DNA of 17,436 nt from NCBI GenBank assembly GCA_963640685.1, contig CAVIAA010000033.1, positions 1-17,436 of the forward strand, read 5' to 3'. This document shows positions 15,359 through 17,436 of this stretch, piece after piece (the first letter of the stretch is position 1; every line of letters begins with the position of its first letter). This stretch comes from SFEL01 sp963640685. GTDB lineage: Bacteria; Bacillota; Clostridia; Christensenellales; CAG-138. The position numbers and the translations under genes were made by a program. The notes beneath the pieces are model-generated. The model did not search any database and was not told the DNA's origin. It worked only from the letters and a program-made list of their open reading frames with translations.

Positions 15359-16234
15359 ATGAAGGACAAGAAAGCGCTGTATGTTTCATTTATACTGATA
15401 CAAAGCCTTGTATACGGCATTGGCAACCCGATAACAAAAATCGCCTACCAGAGCATAACGCCGCTTTGGCTGCTCGCCGTTCGCTTTACGATGGCATCCG
15501 CCGTGATGCTCGTTTTCTTCGGCAGGCGGTTATTATCGGCGATCAAAGGCACCGGTGCTTTGCTTTGGCTGCCCTCTGCGCTTTGCTGCGCCGGGGCGTA
15601 TATCTCCTGCAACATTGCCCTCAGCATAACCTCCGCAACCAACGTTGGGTTCATAATGTCGCTTCCGGTGCTCTTTGCGCCGCTGCTCTCCGCTCTCGTT
15701 ACCCGCTCGCCCTATAAGCTCAGCCGTCTGCCGATTCAGCTCGTTACGATCGTTGGGCTTTTCCTGCTCTGCTGCAACGGCGGCGCGTTCTCTTTTGGCG
15801 CGGGCGAGGCGCTTGCGCTGCTGGATGCGCTTTGCCTTGCGGGTCAGCTCGTTTTCGGCGAAAAGGCGATGCGCGAAATGGATGTGCTCTCCGTAACCTC
15901 CCTTCAAATAATCGTTACGATGGTAATAAGCGTTTTCGGGGCGCTTATATTTGACAGCGCGGCGGTTTTGCCAAATATTCAGCCTGCGGCGTATCTCATT
16001 GCCGCATACCACGCGATGATATGCACCATCGCCGCATACCTGCTGCAAAACACCGCCGTAAGGCACCTTTCCGCCCCGACCGTTTCCATGCTGCAATGCA
16101 CACAGCCGATAATGACTGCGGCGGTCGCGTTTGTTTTGCTCGGCGAGCGGCTTTCCGGCCTCGGCCTTGCCGGCGCGGCGGTGATAATTATTTGCCTGGC
16201 GGCAGACAGCCTGCTTTCAAAAAAAGAAGCCTGA
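15359..16234 (+). CDS. EamA-family (drug/metabolite transporter superfamily) membrane protein
   Basis: A 291-residue, strongly hydrophobic protein with about ten predicted membrane helices arranged as two EamA halves: the first contains GIGNPITKIAYQSITPLWLLAVRF, as separate motifs GNPITK and LLAVRF; the second contains YLLQNTAVRHLSAPTVSML and the closing LLGERLSGLGLAGAAVI. It likely exports a small metabolite or drug; the substrate cannot be told. ATG at 15359 has AGGGGG about 7 nt upstream. It lies 12 nt after the ABC-F gene and so is probably co-transcribed. A bidirectional terminator follows. Confidence 0.9.
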   Translation: MKDKKALYVSFILIQSLVYGIGNPITKIAYQSITPLWLLAVRFTMASAVMLVFFGRRLLSAIKGTGALLWLPSALCCAGAYISCNIALSITSATNVGFIMSLPVLFAPLLSALVTRSPYKLSRLPIQLVTIVGLFLLCCNGGAFSFGAGEALALLDALCLAGQLVFGEKAMREMDVLSVTSLQIIVTMVISVFGALIFDSAAVLPNIQPAAYLIAAYHAMICTIAAYLLQNTAVRHLSAPTVSMLQCTQPIMTAAVAFVLLGERLSGLGLAGAAVIIICLAADSLLSKKEA

Positions 16235-16252
16235 GCGGCTTAGTTGCATATT

Positions 16253-16283
16253 AAAAGGGGCGCAGTTTTCTGCGTCCCTTTTG
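16253..16283. terminator. Bidirectional terminator between EamA gene and locus 3
   Basis: AAAA, GGGGCGCAG, TTTT loop, CTGCGTCCC, TTTT. A 9-bp stem with A-tract before and T-tract after, so it works in both directions for the two convergent genes. Confidence 0.85.
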
Positions 16284-16297
16284 TGCTGCTGTTTTGT

Positions 16298-17266
16298 TTA
16301 GATGAGCCCGAAGAAGCTCAGTATGCTCTGCCATAGCGTCATGTCGCCGGTCTTGGGCATTATCACCGCCGCCGGGACGGGGGTCGGTGTGGGGTAATAA
16401 TGGCTGTGGCCGCCGGATGAGCTGCTGCCGCTCCTGGTGTTCTTAAATTCAAGAGTCTTTTCCGGATCAGACTGCTCAAGCTTAAACTCTTTACTGGTCG
16501 CCTGTTCGCCGTCTACCGTTACGGTATAGCCGCTGGTGCCGAGCTCCTCAACGCGGTATGTGCAGCCCACGGGCATATTATATATGGTTATCCGCTCGTC
16601 GTGCTTGAGGGTAAATGTGTAGAATGGCTTCGACGCTGTGTAATTAAAATAACCCATTGTGGCAATCTTAAATGAACCCCTTACAATAGGATCAGTACCA
16701 ACAACATCAGCTTGAGCATCTTGGGAATTATCAATTTCCTTGCCTTCAGGATCTTTAATTATAGTTACCTTAAACTAGAACTCCTTGTTTTTGTCGGCAG
16801 AAACGTCGGATTCAACAGCCTTTTTAACAACGATGACACCTTGGCCGTACATATCCCAGTATTCATTTTTAAACGTTATCTTTGCTTTTGTTCCCGCCTC
16901 TATGGTGACGCTCTGCGCTTCCGGCGCTTGCAGTTCATATGTATCGTCCCCCACTTTAATCTTTTCTACGGCATTATCTACAACTTCCTCAACGGTATAA
17001 GCGCCTGGCTCCAGTTTAACGGTTTCCGCTTTGTATGTGTTGCCGTCCTTCGTTACCGTTACCGTTGCCTTTTCCTCATCGCCCTGCTTGACCTTGAACT
17101 TGAAACTGCCGGGCAGATTCTCTGCTGACAGTTCTTTCCCGATCACGGTCACGGTCTTGCTTATCTCAAGAGTTCCATTATCGGTCTGCCCGCCCTCTGC
17201 CGATGCGATTCCGGGCAGGGCGCAGACCATGATCAGAGCCAGTATAATTGCAAGTGATTTTTTCAT
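16298..17266 (-). pseudogene. SpaA/pilin-like surface protein with PKTGD tail, interrupted by an in-frame TAG (locus 3)
   Basis: The minus-strand frame is open for 322 codons except for one TAG at codon 164 (16775-16777). Before it: signal peptide (residues 1-23, cut after ASA), then beta-rich domains with SFKFKVKQGDE, PGAYTVEEV and ITFKNEY, as in prealbumin-like SpaA/Cna-B pilin domains, and VVKKAVESDVSADKNKEF. After it, in the same frame: FKVTIIKDPEGKEID, then a second domain with FTLKHDERITIYNMPVGCTYRVEEL, a Ser/Gly/His linker, and MPKTGDMT plus QSILSFFGLI. The motif KEF-x-FKVT straddles the TAG, so one base change (for example GAG to TAG) explains the break. It could be a recent nonsense mutation, readthrough, or a sequence error. 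The tail and leader match locus 1. AAGGGGG lies 7 nt before the ATG. Confidence 0.8.
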
Positions 17267-17305
17267 GCATGTTCCCCCTTAATAGTACTATAATTTGTTT
17301 TTAGA

Positions 17306-17339
17306 TAACAAAAAACCGCTATGGTTACCTCATAACGGT
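17306..17339 (-). promoter_or_regulatory. Terminator-like hairpin in the locus 3 leader
   Basis: On the minus strand ACCGTTATG pairs with CATAGCGGT around AGGTAAC, then TTTTTTGTTAT. It is nearly the same sequence as the locus 1 hairpin, as is the spacer between it and the repeat. The frame left open by the spacer would end at TAA 17325-17327 in the loop. It lies 48 nt before the structural ATG. A weak promoter-like TTGTTA-N18-TACTAT just after it cannot be excluded. Confidence 0.7.
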
Positions 17340-17382
17340 ATTAAACGGATTTATTTTAAGGTTCGCTAAAAGAACAGAGCTA

Positions 17383-17436
<54 letters not shown>

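Overview
The window looks like chromosomal DNA of a spore-forming, low-to-mid-GC Gram-positive bacterium of the Clostridia, probably a gut lineage. The evidence is two alpha/beta-type small acid-soluble spore proteins with sigma-G-like promoters, the Firmicutes order Asp23-like / fakA-like / recG, and secreted proteins with InlB-type repeats and PKTGD-type tails. I cannot name a genus.

Layout. 1-313: C-terminal end of a secreted protein (locus 0). 388-1377: intergenic inverted repeat and a decayed large serine recombinase. 1605-1691: tRNA-Leu(CAA), minus strand. 1806-2012: first spore protein, minus. 2098-4755: surface-protein locus 1, plus, with an unusual leader. 4812-5021: second spore protein, minus. 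5122-9182: housekeeping operon asp23-like, fakA, recG, minus. 9422-11082: surface-protein locus 2, minus, with leader. 11399-13286: NlpC/P60 wall hydrolase and HD-domain protein, minus. 13427-16234: ABC-F ATPase and EamA transporter, plus. 16298-17436: surface-protein locus 3, minus, broken by an in-frame TAG, with its leader running off the window.

The striking system is the leader shared by the three secreted-protein loci. In each, going toward the gene, there is a run of 12-14 tetranucleotide units (GGCA, ACAG, GGCA), then about 45-50 nt, then a terminator-like hairpin ending in TTTTGTT(A/G)T, then about 50-60 nt and the ribosome binding site of a gene with a signal peptide. At the two loci seen whole, an upstream promoter candidate, a purine-rich ribosome binding site and an ATG open a short reading frame that passes through the repeat. 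Repeat number therefore sets the reading frame downstream. One frame stops at the repeat edge and at least one other runs to or into the hairpin. This suggests phase-variable attenuation: a repeat-length switch decides whether a leader ribosome reaches and disrupts a terminator, and so whether the surface protein is transcribed. It is inference from sequence layout, but the layout recurs with two different repeat motifs and with conserved spacing.

The remaining genes are ordinary housekeeping or envelope functions. The surface loci show decay (locus 0 is cut by the window edge, locus 2 has a degenerate tail, locus 3 has a nonsense codon) and mosaic base composition, as expected for fast-evolving surface antigens.
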